NCBI GenBank assembly: GCA_021646415.1
Contig: SOEU01000012.1
Coordinates: 47,493 to 111,492 of the forward strand
Source of the DNA: Candidatus Brocadia sp.
GTDB taxonomy: Bacteria > Planctomycetota > Brocadiia > Brocadiales > Brocadiaceae
Length of the DNA: 64,000 bases
Direction of reading: 5' to 3'
Program-made: the position numbers and the translations under genes
The notes under the pieces: model-generated
The model's database searches: none
The model's input: the letters and a program-made list of their open reading frames with translations, nothing else
Told to the model about the DNA's origin: nothing
Shown: positions 26,572 to 40,257 of the stretch, one piece after another
Position numbering within the stretch: the stretch's first letter is position 1
Layout of the letters: each line of letters starts with the position of its first letter

Positions 26572-28062
26572 GTGAAACAGATACTTATCGGCAAGGGCGA
26601 ACAGCCTGTTTACTTACTCGCGAAGTATGGCAACCGTCATGGTTTGGTCTCAGGAGCAACCGGTACCGGCAAAACTATTTCTCTTATGGTGCTGGCAGAG
26701 GGCTTCTCACGTTTGGGCGTGCCGGTATTCATGCCTGACGTAAAAGGTGATGTCGCTGGCCTGGCAATGGCTGGCACCGCCAACGAGAAGATCCGGCAGC
26801 GTATTGCCCAAATCGGTGTTGAGGGCTATACCAATGAGGCAAACCCGGTGTTGTTCTGGGATCTGTATGGCAAGGCTGGTCATCCGGTACGCACCACTAT
26901 TAGTGAAATCGGCCCAGAACTGCTTGGCCGCATCCTCGAAATTAACGATACCCAAGTTGGGATGCTTGAAATCGTTTTCAAGTTGGCGGACGACCATGGC
27001 CTTCTATTGCTTGACATCGAAGACCTGCGTGCCCTGCTCGGATTCGTCACAGATAATCGCAAAGAGATCTCGACGCGATATGGCCTGGTAAGTACACAAT
27101 CCGTAGCCGCCACACAACGCGCTCTGTTGTCGCTGGAGCGGGAAGGCGGGAAATCATTATTCGGCGAGCCTGCACTGGAGCTTAACGATTTGCTGCGTAC
27201 CGATCTCAGCGGCCGCGGTATCATTAACATCCTGGTCGCAGACCAACTTATCCTGAAACCACGATTGTACTCGAGCTTTCTCCTCTGGCTGCTTTCAGAA
27301 CTGTTCGAGAACCTGCCTGAGGTGGGCGACCTTGACAAGCCAAAGCTGGTCTTCTTCTTCGATGAGGCCCACCTGCTGTTTGACGATGCACCTCCAATGT
27401 TGCGCCAACGGGTGGAGCAGGTCGTGCGAATTATCCGGTCTAAGGGCGTTGGGGTGTATTTCTGCTCGCAATTCCCTGACGATGTGCCAAACGAGATCCT
27501 GGGGCAGCTCGGAAACCGCATTCAGCATGCACTGCGGGCTTACACGCCTCGAGACCAGAAGGCAGTGAACACCGCCGCGGAAACCTTCGTTCCAAATCCG
27601 AAACTTGATGTCGCCAGAGTCATATCCCAACTCGGTGTTGGCGAGGCTCTGGTTTCCACACTGCAGGAAAAAGGTGTTCCGATGCCGGTAGAACGCACTT
27701 TGATTTGTCCGCCGCGTTGCCGGATGGGAGCGGTGACGCCCGAAGAACGTTCGATAGTGCGGGCGCGCAGTCCTATAAGCGGCAAGTATGACTCGCCAGT
27801 AAACCGTGAGTCAGCTTACGAGATCCTGAACCGGAGGGCATTGGAGAGGGAGACAGCCGATTCTGTACCGAGCCAGGCTAAAGTAGAGAAACCACCCGAA
27901 CGTGGTGGACTGGTTGGCGAGTTGCTCTGGGGCACCAGACGCCGGCAGGGCATGGTGGAAACTTTGGCCAAACAGGCCGCGCGTACCGTAGGAAGTCAGA
28001 TAGGTCGCCAGATCTTACGCGGCGTGCTAGGTGGCATATTAGGCGGATCGCGCCGCCGTTAG
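26572..28062 (+). CDS. HerA-like ATPase, DUF853 family
   Basis: A 496-residue ATPase. The GTG at 26572 is chosen because AGGAGG stands six bases upstream; a TTG 13 codons earlier is less likely. Visible are LAKYGNRHGLVSGATGTGKT (Walker A about residue 28-35), MPDVKGDVAGLA, a long helical region, Walker B LVFFFDEAHLLF, GVGVYFCSQFPDDVPNEILGQLGNRIQHALRAYTP (in parts), and a glycine/arginine-rich tail (GGILGGSRRR). Function is unknown; it is commonly called a helicase HerA-like protein. The gene is markedly more GC-rich than its surroundings, which suggests recent acquisition. Confidence 0.88.
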   Translation: MKQILIGKGEQPVYLLAKYGNRHGLVSGATGTGKTISLMVLAEGFSRLGVPVFMPDVKGDVAGLAMAGTANEKIRQRIAQIGVEGYTNEANPVLFWDLYGKAGHPVRTTISEIGPELLGRILEINDTQVGMLEIVFKLADDHGLLLLDIEDLRALLGFVTDNRKEISTRYGLVSTQSVAATQRALLSLEREGGKSLFGEPALELNDLLRTDLSGRGIINILVADQLILKPRLYSSFLLWLLSELFENLPEVGDLDKPKLVFFFDEAHLLFDDAPPMLRQRVEQVVRIIRSKGVGVYFCSQFPDDVPNEILGQLGNRIQHALRAYTPRDQKAVNTAAETFVPNPKLDVARVISQLGVGEALVSTLQEKGVPMPVERTLICPPRCRMGAVTPEERSIVRARSPISGKYDSPVNRESAYEILNRRALERETADSVPSQAKVEKPPERGGLVGELLWGTRRRQGMVETLAKQAARTVGSQIGRQILRGVLGGILGGSRRR

Positions 28063-28357
28063 TATCCTGGGCTTTAATACCATTTTGGCCGCGCTACTCA
28101 AAGCGCTCCTGTGGACGGCCTAATATCCGCCAATGAGTCTTGCCGTAGGACGTAAGACATCATGAAACCCCGAAAAGTTACCGTCTGATTCGTTACGGGA
28201 TCCATGGCACGGTTGCAGTGGACTGACCTGAAGAGCCTGAAACGTGAGAACGGCAAATGGCCAGTTTGTGACGCCGGCACTTGCTCTGAGCCTGTCAATT
28301 GCTTCGCCAGCATCATCAAACTTACCTCGACATTCATAAGGAGAGACAAAGGTACTC

Positions 28358-28924
28358 ATGAAAGCCGCCAAAAATAATGGTTCTAAAATAGTGAAAAAAT
28401 CGTTTCCCTTGTCCAAGGTCTATGGTCTGCTCGAGCCGGGACCAGTGGTAATGGTCACGACTGCCAGCAAGGGGCGGGCAAACATCATGACCATGTCGTG
28501 GCACACGATGATAGATTTCGAGCCGCCAATCGTGGGTTGTGTGATTAGCAATCGAAACTACACGTTCGACATCCTGAAGGCAACCAGGGAATGCGTGATC
28601 AACATCCCGACGGTGGAGTTGACGAAAAAGGTGGTAGGCTGCGGGAATACCTCCGGACGAAAGGTCGACAAGTTCAAGACCTTTGGGCTCACACAAGTAC
28701 TCGCCTCGTGCATCAAGGCACCGCTCATCGGCGAGTGCTATGCGAATCTTGAATGCAAGGTCGTTGATGGGAAGATGGTAGCCAAATACAACCTCTTCAT
28801 CCTTGAGGTGCTCAAGGCGTGGATCGACCCCGCAAGCAAAGACCCGAGGACGGTTCATCATCGCGGGAGAGGCACGTTCATGGTAGCCGGCGAGACGATC
28901 AAGTTACCCTCCAAAATGAAATAG
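28358..28924 (+). CDS. Flavin reductase-like (FMN-binding split-barrel) protein
   Basis: A 188-residue protein of the flavin reductase family. It has VYGLLEPGPVVMVTTASKGRANIMTMSWHTMIDFEPPIVGCVISNRNYTFD (in parts, residues about 22-70), the FMN-contacting start of the domain. INIPTVELTKKVVGCGNTSGRKVDKFKTFGL and an IGECYANLECKVVDG strand follow. Such proteins bind FMN and act as NAD(P)H:flavin oxidoreductases or as uncharacterised electron carriers. It is GC-rich like the preceding ATPase gene and lies 295 bp after it, so the two may have arrived together. No function in common is evident. Confidence 0.87.
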   Translation: MKAAKNNGSKIVKKSFPLSKVYGLLEPGPVVMVTTASKGRANIMTMSWHTMIDFEPPIVGCVISNRNYTFDILKATRECVINIPTVELTKKVVGCGNTSGRKVDKFKTFGLTQVLASCIKAPLIGECYANLECKVVDGKMVAKYNLFILEVLKAWIDPASKDPRTVHHRGRGTFMVAGETIKLPSKMK

Positions 28925-29279
28925 CCTCACTTGCGAAGCCGGAAATGCTCGTCCGCTTCCAATTGGACTCGCACCACCCCACGACTGCTGTGTTGTGTAT
29001 CTGGCGGTCAAGGTGACCTTTTATTTTCTTTAATTTGAAGAAGAAGTTAAATTATTATTTGAATTAGTGCAACCATTTAAGTATTTGCAAATCATAGAGT
29101 TTTAACCCTAAATACTCTCTTGACTTTATTTCTTATTTCTGTTACTTTCACAAACAAAAATCAGTTGGGCGCATCCCCGATTTTTTGTAAACCGGATTAA
29201 CAAGGCAGGGTGGGCGATGCCTACCCTACTACTGTTTATTTGTGAATTGTCTTTTACGTTATCATTTGTCAGCAAAACC
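28925..29279. other. Gene-free interval after the flavin reductase
   Basis: The first 90 bp are GC-rich and the rest AT-rich, so the edge of the imported segment is probably near 29020. No gene, RNA or clear promoter is recognised. Confidence 0.5.
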
Positions 29280-29831
29280 ATGGCTAAAACACTTGCAAAG
29301 GTAAGATTTACCTATCAGGATTACCTCCATATGTCAGAAGATAAGCGATATGAGCTTGTCGGGGGGGAGTTTTTTATGGTGCCTTCACCAAACGAATATC
29401 ATCAACGTATATCAAGGGAACTCGGATATGCACTGCTTGGTTACGTGAAAAAGAATAAGTCTGGTTCTGTGTATTACGCCCCGTTTGATGTCGTTTTTTC
29501 TGATAAGGATGTCGTGCAGCCAGATATTGTCTATGTGTCAAAAGAGCGAAAAAATATTATCACAAAAGACAATATTCAGGGAGCGCCTGATTTAATCGTA
29601 GAAATTATCTCTCCAAAGACAGGGTATCGTGATAGGGAGATCAAACGCAAGCTTTATTTTAAATACGGTGTTAAAGAGTTTTGGATCGTTGATCCGGCAA
29701 AACAAACGATAGAGGTATTAACACTCACCAAAAATGGTTACAAGACAGAAAAGTTGTATCCTGCAGACGCTGTCTTGTATTCGCCACTTTTGAAAGGTCT
29801 GGAAATAGATTTGAACCTTGTATTTTCATAA
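29280..29831 (+). CDS. Uma2 family (DUF820) putative endonuclease
   Basis: A 183-residue protein started at MAKTLAKVRFTYQDY; a longer frame upstream lacks support. The restriction-endonuclease-like fold of Uma2 is complete: YLHMSEDKRYELVGGEFFMVP, DVVQPDIVYVSKER, GAPDLIVEIISPKT (catalytic D and E) and KRKLYFKYGVKEFWIVDP (basic residue and terminal strand). Uma2 genes are multi-copy in cyanobacteria, planctomycetes and Chloroflexi; biological role is unproven. It is the intact member of three copies within 5 kb. Confidence 0.87.
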   Translation: MAKTLAKVRFTYQDYLHMSEDKRYELVGGEFFMVPSPNEYHQRISRELGYALLGYVKKNKSGSVYYAPFDVVFSDKDVVQPDIVYVSKERKNIITKDNIQGAPDLIVEIISPKTGYRDREIKRKLYFKYGVKEFWIVDPAKQTIEVLTLTKNGYKTEKLYPADAVLYSPLLKGLEIDLNLVFS

Positions 29832-29886
29832 CCCTAATCCGAACGAGTCGAAAAAGACAAAATCCGAAGCACGAAATTTGTGAGTC

Positions 29887-29922
29887 AACCCTGTCAGGGT
29901 TTTAAACCCTGACAGGGTTAGT
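29887..29922. repeat. Palindrome of the AACCCTGTCAGGGTT type
   Basis: ACCCTGTCAGGGTTTTAAACCCTGACAGGGT (two facing copies of an ACCCTGTCAGGG motif) is a widespread intergenic palindrome. Placed just after the Uma2 gene and followed by TTTTT, it may act as its terminator. Confidence 0.6.
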
Positions 29923-30007
29923 TTTTATTCATGTTTTTGCTAAAAATGTCAAAACATTTTTATAAGCGCCTATATAGAGAAGAGCACTTTATTTCATCTT
30001 CTCTCAT

Positions 30008-30589
30008 TCAATCTTCTATTTTCTCAATCTCAAAAATCTCCCAAAGGTTTATCTCAATCCCTTCGAGCACTTTGAAAGGTAAGACTTCCTGAGGACCAAA
30101 TACTTCACCCTTACTATAAGCCCCCATCCACATCCAACAAAAATTTTTTTACATATTCCTCAACAGGATCAATAATGATATATTCTTTTATGCCGGATTT
30201 TTCATAAAGACACTTCTTTTCCCTCAAATCCTTTAAAGCTGTGGCAGGTGAAAGGACTTCGATAACAAGATCAGGAGCCCCCCGTATATTCGCATCGCTA
30301 ATTTTATTCTTATCACAAACAACAAAAAGGTCAGGCTGGACTATATCATATTCGGTAAGAATTACATCAACGGGGGCTATAAACGGTTTGCATGTTTTAT
30401 TGGTAAGCTTTTGCGTAGCTGACTAAAGAAATTACCTGCAACAATCTGATGCTTCACCGATGGGGCTGGTGTCATGTTATAAGCCACGCCATCAATAATC
30501 TCCCATCTCTCATGCTCTGGCCACGTAAGATAGTCATCCCATGTATATTTCTGAGTAGCCTTTTTAACCAAAGGATGTCCCGTTTGCAT
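30008..30589 (-). pseudogene. Uma2 family gene broken by two frameshifts
   Basis: Reading from ATG 30589: MQTGHPLVKKATQKYTWDDY...APSVKHQIVAGNFFSQLRKSL, then a first frameshift near 30380-30400. The next frame gives PFIAPVDVILTEYDIVQPDL...GAPDLVIEVLSPATALKDLR...EYIIIDPVEEYV. A second frameshift near 30120 restores SKGEVFGPQEVLPFKVLEGI before a stop near 30008. All Uma2 motifs are present, so the gene was full length. The two indels make it a pseudogene unless they are sequencing errors. Confidence 0.8.
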
Positions 30590-30659
30590 TTTCCTCTCAC
30601 ATACGTCGTTATCTATAAAAGGAATCATATACAAACAGAATTATACCAAAACTAATTCT

Positions 30660-32096
30660 TTATGCACCGACTTTTTTCACTAACATCTCATTCACTATTT
30701 TTGGATTTGCCTTACCTTTGGTTTCCTTCATCACTTGCCCTACTAAAAAGGTAAGGGCATTTTTTTTGCCCTTTTTGTAATCCTCTATCGCGTCTGGATT
30801 GCTTGATATAACCCTCGTTATTACCGCTTCAATCAACCCTTCATCACTGATCTGCGCTAATTTTTTCTCATCAACAACCGTTTTCGGATCCTTTCCCGTT
30901 AAAATCATCTCAGAGAATACTTCCTTTGCAATGGTACTGCTGATGGTACCTTTTTCTATTATTTCAACTAAAGCTGCCAATTGTTTGGGCTTGATTTTCA
31001 AATTATAGATATCTAATTTTCTATCCTTTACCTCTCTCAACAAATCATTCGTAATCCAATTACAGAACGCCTTAGGGCGATTCACGACTTTTACGCATTC
31101 TTCAAAAAAATCTGCAAGTATCTTTTCATCGGTAAGCAAACTAGCATCGTACTCAGAAAGCGCAAACGTTTCCATAAACCTTTGTCTTCGAGCTAAAGGA
31201 AGTTCAGGGATCGTGTCTTTTATTGCTCGCAACCATTTTTCATCAATCAAAACAGGCAAAAGGTCTGGTTCCGGGAAATAACGATAGTCCTGGGCTTCTT
31301 CTTTTGAACGCATCCGAGCACTCCTCTCATTTAGTTCATCCCATAACCTCGTTTCCCTATCAACTTTTTCTCCCCGATCTAATACCTCTGACTGTCTCTT
31401 TGCCTCATATTCTATAGCCTTCAAAACAGACTTCATCGAATTAAGATTCTTTATTTCTACCCTGTCGCCCAGTTTATCAGAGCCTTTCTTCCTGAGCGAA
31501 ATACTTGCTTCAAACCGAAGAGACCCCTCCTGCATCTTGCAATCTGAAATTCCTGTATATAAAAGTATTTTTCGTAAGGTTTGCATGTAGCTTTCCACCT
31601 CATCCACATTTCTCATATCAGGATATGATACGATCTCAAGGAGTGGGACACCCGCCCTGTTAAAATCAACAAGACTGTAATCTGCACCAATTTCTTCGGG
31701 ATGGATGAGTTTCCCTGCCTCCTCTTCCAGATGGACATTGTGGATACGAATCCTGCTTATGGTGCCATTTACACCGATATCCATGTACCCATCAACACCC
31801 AAATTATAATAATTTTGGGAAATCTGGTAGTTTTTTGGCAAATCAGGATAGTAATAACTTTTTCGATCGAAATTTGTAAATTCATCGATCTTACAATTGA
31901 GTGCTATAGCTGCCTTCATCGCATACTCAAAGGCCTTTTTGTTCATTACAGGTAAGACACCCGGCATACCAAGGCATACAGGACAGACCTGCGTATTTGG
32001 CTCAACACCAAATTTTGTGCTGCATCCACAAAATAATTTCGTGACAGTCGCTAATTCTGCATGAGTTTCTAAACCAATAACAACTTCGTATTCCAT
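30660..32096 (-). CDS. gatB: Asp-tRNA(Asn)/Glu-tRNA(Gln) amidotransferase subunit B
   Basis: A 478-residue GatB that binds and phosphorylates misacylated tRNA. It has MEYEVVIGLETHAEL, the zinc-site region FCGCSTKFG...VCPVCLGMPGVLPVMN, the DFNRAGVPLLEIVSYPDM motif and the YqeY-like C-terminal tail (LVGQVMKETKGKANPKIVNEML). Full length. It is the last gene of fur-rpmB-gatC-gatA-gatB; the gatA stop is 26 bp upstream. Indirect Gln-tRNA (and perhaps Asn-tRNA) synthesis is implied. Confidence 0.97.
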   Translation of the reverse strand: MEYEVVIGLETHAELATVTKLFCGCSTKFGVEPNTQVCPVCLGMPGVLPVMNKKAFEYAMKAAIALNCKIDEFTNFDRKSYYYPDLPKNYQISQNYYNLGVDGYMDIGVNGTISRIRIHNVHLEEEAGKLIHPEEIGADYSLVDFNRAGVPLLEIVSYPDMRNVDEVESYMQTLRKILLYTGISDCKMQEGSLRFEASISLRKKGSDKLGDRVEIKNLNSMKSVLKAIEYEAKRQSEVLDRGEKVDRETRLWDELNERSARMRSKEEAQDYRYFPEPDLLPVLIDEKWLRAIKDTIPELPLARRQRFMETFALSEYDASLLTDEKILADFFEECVKVVNRPKAFCNWITNDLLREVKDRKLDIYNLKIKPKQLAALVEIIEKGTISSTIAKEVFSEMILTGKDPKTVVDEKKLAQISDEGLIEAVITRVISSNPDAIEDYKKGKKNALTFLVGQVMKETKGKANPKIVNEMLVKKVGA

Positions 32097-32122
32097 ACAC
32101 GAAAGCCTTTTGAATATTATCC

Positions 32123-33604
32123 TTACACTGAAGAAACCTTCAATACGGGTTTCTTTAGATGGAAATCAGTCTCCCGCTCGAAAGCATATGCGATTTGTAA
32201 TAATTTTTTCTCTTCAAAATGTTTTCCAAGAATCTGCATTCCAATGGGTAACGCTTCTCTTGAAAACCCACAAGGAATCGAAATACCAGGAATGCCAGCA
32301 AGATTTGCCGGAATGGTATAGATATCGGAAAGATACATCTCTAATGGATTATTAGCACGCTCACCTATTTTGAAGGCGGGCACAGGAGAGGTAGGACAAA
32401 TGATGCAATCAACCTCTTCAAAGGCAATATCGAAATCATTTTTTATTAAATTCCTGACCTTTGATGCCTTCAAATAATAAGCATCATAATATCCGGAACT
32501 CAGCGCATAGTTTCCTAACATGATACGCCGTTTGACTTCGTTACCAAATCCTTCAGACCGGGTACGGCAATACATGTCTATAATTCCGTGTGATTCGGAT
32601 GTCCTGTGTCCATATCGAACACCATCGTAACGTGCTAAATTTGAGCTTGCCTCTGCATTTGCAACAATATAATAAACTGCAACAGCATATTCGGTATGTG
32701 GCAAAGATATATCAATAACTTTTGCACCAAGACGTTCATATACTTTCAAAGCATCTTTAAGTGCTTTATGAACATCTGCACTCAAACCAGTTGCAAAGTA
32801 TTCTTTTGGAATCCCAATCCGTAAGCCATCAATACCGGAATCAATACCATTTAAATAATCAGGAACAGGTACATTTGCAGAAGTAGAGTCATGCAAATCA
32901 TAACCTGCGATTACCTGTAATATGAGAGCCGCATCGCTCACATCTTTTGTTACTGTGCCAACCTGATCGAGAGAAGAGCCAAAGGCGACCAGACCATACC
33001 GTGATACCCGGCCATATGTTGGCTTTAAACCTACGACGCCACAAAAGGCTGCAGGCTGTCTGACAGAACCACCAGTTTCAGATCCTAAAGCCATTATTGA
33101 AAGATCAGCAGCTACGGCCGCAGCAGAACCGCCGCTAGAGCCACCAGGGACATAATCAAGATTCCAGGGATTGCGTGTTACTTTGTAACGAGAATTTTCT
33201 GTAGATGACCCCATTGCAAATTCGTCTAAATTTGTCTTGCCAATGATTACGGCATCTTCTTCTTTTAGACGATTAACAACAAAGGCGTCATAAGGAGGAA
33301 TGAAATTCTTAAGTATTTCTGAGGCGCAGGTGGTATATAAATTTTTGGTGCAGATGTTATCTTTAACGGCAACCGGGATACCTGCAAGCAAACCGACTTT
33401 TTCGGCATTTTCAATTTTTTTATCAATTTCCGCTGCTTTTTTTAATGCCTCTTCTTCATGTATCGTTATGTAAGCCTGAATATTCGGCTCAACATCTTTT
33501 ATCCGTTTAACAAAATGCTTAACAAGCTCTGTTACATGTATTTCTTTTGATAAGATTTTTGCTTTTATTTGAAGTGCGGTGGATTCAAAAAGTCTCAAAG
33601 ACAC
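32123..33604 (-). CDS. gatA: Asp-tRNA(Asn)/Glu-tRNA(Gln) amidotransferase subunit A
   Basis: A 493-residue amidase-signature enzyme supplying ammonia from glutamine. The catalytic triad region is clear: Lys in [13 protein letters not shown], the first Ser in [16 protein letters not shown] and the nucleophilic Ser in [17 protein letters not shown]. The start is a GTG. Gene order with gatC upstream and gatB downstream is the compact gatCAB arrangement. Confidence 0.97.
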   Translation of the reverse strand: MSLRLFESTALQIKAKILSKEIHVTELVKHFVKRIKDVEPNIQAYITIHEEEALKKAAEIDKKIENAEKVGLLAGIPVAVKDNICTKNLYTTCASEILKNFIPPYDAFVVNRLKEEDAVIIGKTNLDEFAMGSSTENSRYKVTRNPWNLDYVPGGSSGGSAAAVAADLSIMALGSETGGSVRQPAAFCGVVGLKPTYGRVSRYGLVAFGSSLDQVGTVTKDVSDAALILQVIAGYDLHDSTSANVPVPDYLNGIDSGIDGLRIGIPKEYFATGLSADVHKALKDALKVYERLGAKVIDISLPHTEYAVAVYYIVANAEASSNLARYDGVRYGHRTSESHGIIDMYCRTRSEGFGNEVKRRIMLGNYALSSGYYDAYYLKASKVRNLIKNDFDIAFEEVDCIICPTSPVPAFKIGERANNPLEMYLSDIYTIPANLAGIPGISIPCGFSREALPIGMQILGKHFEEKKLLQIAYAFERETDFHLKKPVLKVSSV

Positions 33605-33625
33605 GTCTCTTTAATTCAAATATCC

Positions 33626-33913
33626 TTATTCAATTACCTTTGGTACTTTAAAAAAAACACCTTTTATGGCAGGGGCATTTAACTGAACATCTTTTAAAGG
33701 AATCGAAGGTTCTAACATATCTTCTCTAAATACATTAGAAGCATTTGTTGTGTAGGCCATCGGTTTAACATTTTCGGTATTTAACTTATTAAGCTTTTCT
33801 ATATAAGATAGAATATCGCTGAGTTGGTGAACAAACATCTCTTTTTCTGGCTCAGAAAGCTCAACTCGAGAAAGACTAGCTATATATTCAATAACTTTTT
33901 TATCTATCTTCAT
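33626..33913 (-). CDS. gatC: Asp-tRNA(Asn)/Glu-tRNA(Gln) amidotransferase subunit C
   Basis: A 95-residue GatC that wraps around GatA and stabilises the complex. MKIDKKVIEYIASLSRVELSEPE...FVHQLSDILSYIEKLNKL..NVKPM is typical. ATG 33913 is preferred because family members start here; an in-frame GTG four codons upstream is possible. It lies between rpmB and gatA. Confidence 0.93.
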   Translation of the reverse strand: MKIDKKVIEYIASLSRVELSEPEKEMFVHQLSDILSYIEKLNKLNTENVKPMAYTTNASNVFREDMLEPSIPLKDVQLNAPAIKGVFFKVPKVIE

Positions 33914-33942
33914 GAAGGCGGACACACCATGCTCTAGTTTTT

Positions 33943-34173
33943 TTACAAGGCCTTCGTCACTTTACCGGCACTGATACATCGGGTACAAACTCTAATTTTT
34001 TTGACGGTGCCACCAATTTTCGCTCTTACTCTTTGTAAATTTATTTTAAATTTTCTTTTGGTTTTACCAGTAATTTTCCTACCAACACCGCCCTTCCACT
34101 TAGCTAACCCTCTCCGTTCAATCTGATTTCCAACCTGTGTTTTTTTCCCACATATTAGACATACCTGAGACAT
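33943..34173 (-). CDS. rpmB: 50S ribosomal protein L28 (zinc-binding type)
   Basis: A 76-residue bL28. It retains both cysteine pairs of the zinc-ribbon form (CLICGK near the start and CTRC at about residues 62-65), so it is the zinc-dependent type. The centre RRGLAKWKGGVGRKITGKTKRKFKINLQRV (in parts) is typical. It lies 3 bp downstream of the Fur-family regulator, and co-transcription could link L28 expression to metal status, though this is inference. Confidence 0.95.
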   Translation of the reverse strand: MSQVCLICGKKTQVGNQIERRGLAKWKGGVGRKITGKTKRKFKINLQRVRAKIGGTVKKIRVCTRCISAGKVTKAL

Positions 34174-34176
34174 AAA

Positions 34177-34650
34177 TCACGCCCCCGCAATTGGATTTTT
34201 CTTCCTCGTTACAATATCATTTTTTTTAGTACAATCTTCACATAAACCTTGTATCTGCAAACGATGCGATTCCGGTTCAAACTTATTCTTTCTGCAAACC
34301 TCATCTTGAAGTTTTTCTATTCTATGTTCAACGAATTCAATTATCTTTCCACAGTTGTTACAAACCAAGTGATCATGATGATCATTCCCATATACTTGTT
34401 CATAGTGCGCATGCCTCTCACCAAAAATAACTTCTCTCAATAAACCACCTTTTACAAGCAAAGAAAGTGTACGATAAATAGTAGCCTTAGAAATTCTTAA
34501 CTTGTGCAGTCTGAGATCAACCAATAATTCATCTGCTTCAAAATGTTTCGGGTTTGCAAATACCCGATTAAGTATTGCTTGCCTTTCAGGTGTAAATTTT
34601 AGATTTTTCGATTCAAGATATTCTTTAAATTTATCCTCATTTGTAAGCAT
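34177..34650 (-). CDS. fur: Fur-family metal-dependent transcriptional regulator
   Basis: A 157-residue winged-helix repressor. The DNA-binding half has FTPERQAILNRVF...HFEADELLVDLR...ISKATIYRTLSLLVKGGLL. The metal-binding half has HAHYEQVYGNDHHDHLVCNNCGKIIEF and GLCEDC, with both CXXC zinc pairs. The HHDH motif fits Fur or PerR; sequence alone does not separate iron, peroxide or zinc sensing. First gene of the operon ending in gatB. Confidence 0.9.
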   Translation of the reverse strand: MLTNEDKFKEYLESKNLKFTPERQAILNRVFANPKHFEADELLVDLRLHKLRISKATIYRTLSLLVKGGLLREVIFGERHAHYEQVYGNDHHDHLVCNNCGKIIEFVEHRIEKLQDEVCRKNKFEPESHRLQIQGLCEDCTKKNDIVTRKKNPIAGA

Positions 34651-34700
34651 AAAAAATGTGACTTAACGATGATTTTCCGTTTAAAAATCTTTATTAAACA

Positions 34701-34735
34701 AAAAACCCATCCCGAAATTACGGGACGGGTTTTTA
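34701..34735 (-). terminator. Rho-independent terminator of the rRNA operon
   Basis: ACCCATCCCG-aaatta-CGGGACGGGT forms a strong hairpin with an A-run on its left and a T-run on its right, so it can end transcription in either direction. On the minus strand it lies just beyond the 5S gene. Confidence 0.88.
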
Positions 34736-34746
34736 TGTAAATAATT

Positions 34747-34855
34747 CCCGGCAGTAACCTACTCTCCCGACTTTCGCCAGTACCATCGGCGTAAGAAGCT
34801 TAACTGCCGTGTTCGGAATGGGAACGGGTGTTTCCTTCTTACTATACCCACCGGA
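34747..34855 (-). rRNA. rrf: 5S ribosomal RNA
   Basis: The reverse complement begins TCCGGTGGGTATAGTAAG, contains ACACCCGTTCCCATTCCGAACACGG (in two parts; the universally conserved loop) and ends GAGAGTAGGTTACTGCCGGG, with 5' and 3' ends complementary. About 109 nt. Confidence 0.95.
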
Positions 34856-34929
34856 AAAATTAAAAAATCAGGAATAACTTAACGGTAACAATTGATACTT
34901 TGCATCGCAGACTAACAAGATAACAAAAA

Positions 34930-37927
<2,998 letters not shown>

Positions 37928-38050
37928 AATCTGTGTTATCTTATTACCCTTACAAACAAAGAGGATCAAATTGCTACCCGTTAAGTATTCACTTTTCAAA
38001 GAACAACTTCCACAAACAACACACCTCAAATCTTTTACGACGATTCAAAG

Positions 38051-38126
38051 TGGTGGAGATGAGCGGGATCGAACCGCCAACCTCTGCCTTGCAAGGGCAG
38101 CGCTCTCCCAATTGAGCTACATCCCC
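38051..38126 (-). tRNA. tRNA-Ala (TGC)
   Basis: The reverse complement folds into a 76-nt cloverleaf with GGGGATG/CATCTCC acceptor, D arm AGCTCAATTGGGAGAGC, anticodon loop CTTGCAA (TGC), T arm GGCGGTTCGATCCCGC and encoded CCA. It lies in the 16S-23S spacer next to tRNA-Ile. Confidence 0.97.
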
Positions 38127-38150
38127 TGCTTTAGAATCTTATGAGGGTGA

Positions 38151-38225
38151 TGGGCCTAAGTGGACTCGAACCACTGACCTTTCCCTTATCAGGGGAATGC
38201 TCTAAACCAACTGAGCTATAGGCCC
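38151..38225 (-). tRNA. tRNA-Ile (GAT)
   Basis: A 75-nt cloverleaf: acceptor GGGCCTA/TAGGCCC, D arm GCTCAGTTGGTTTAGAGC, anticodon loop CTGATAA (GAT), T arm AGTGGTTCGAGTCCACT, discriminator A. CCA is not encoded, unlike in the neighbouring tRNA-Ala. Confidence 0.97.
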
Positions 38226-38350
38226 AAAACTACTGGCCAACATTTTGGGCCCGCAATCCCACTCTAACAAACTCTCCCTACCACATACCTCGTAAAGAGA
38301 CTACAAAAATAGAAGTCTTATGCGTGCGTAGCAGCACATCTTTTTTTACT

Positions 38351-39949
<1,599 letters not shown>

Positions 39950-40257
39950 AATATTACAAAGGAGACAGGCAAAGCCTGTCAATCTTAACTTCTTTTAACT
40001 CAAAAGCTGACTATATATCAGCTTCACTACTCGCACGCATTTGACTTCTGATTTTTAAAGAACATTTACAATCAACTACAGATCAAATATTTTACATGTA
40101 TTTCCAAAAGAGTCAAGAAAAAATTTATTTTTCTTAATAACTCTTTTATCTCATTTAATTATACTTCTAAAAATTACAAATGCAAGTACAAAATCTTTTC
40201 CCTTTAATAAAGAGCAAAAAACCTCACCAAACTATCACTCTTTAAACAAATCCAGAG
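39950..40257 (-). promoter_or_regulatory. rRNA operon leader and candidate promoter
   Basis: On the minus strand TTGACT (40116-40111), 16 bases, TAAAAT (40094-40089) forms a strong sigma-70-type promoter about 140 bp before the 16S 5' end. A GACAGGC..GCCTGTC hairpin (39963-39980) lies in the leader, possibly part of an RNase III processing stem. No gene is seen in this interval. Confidence 0.65.

Noticed and set aside
26880..27521. 213-codon minus-strand ORF rich in Ser and Arg
   Set aside because: It is the shadow of the DUF853 ATPase gene; GC-rich coding regions give long antisense frames.
28334..28861. 175-codon minus-strand ORF
   Set aside because: It is antisense to the flavin reductase gene, which carries the family motifs; the antisense product has no recognisable features.
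29887..29922. AACCCTGTCAGGG palindrome considered as part of a CRISPR array
   Set aside because: There is a single copy with no regularly spaced repeats; no CRISPR array or cas gene is present in the window.
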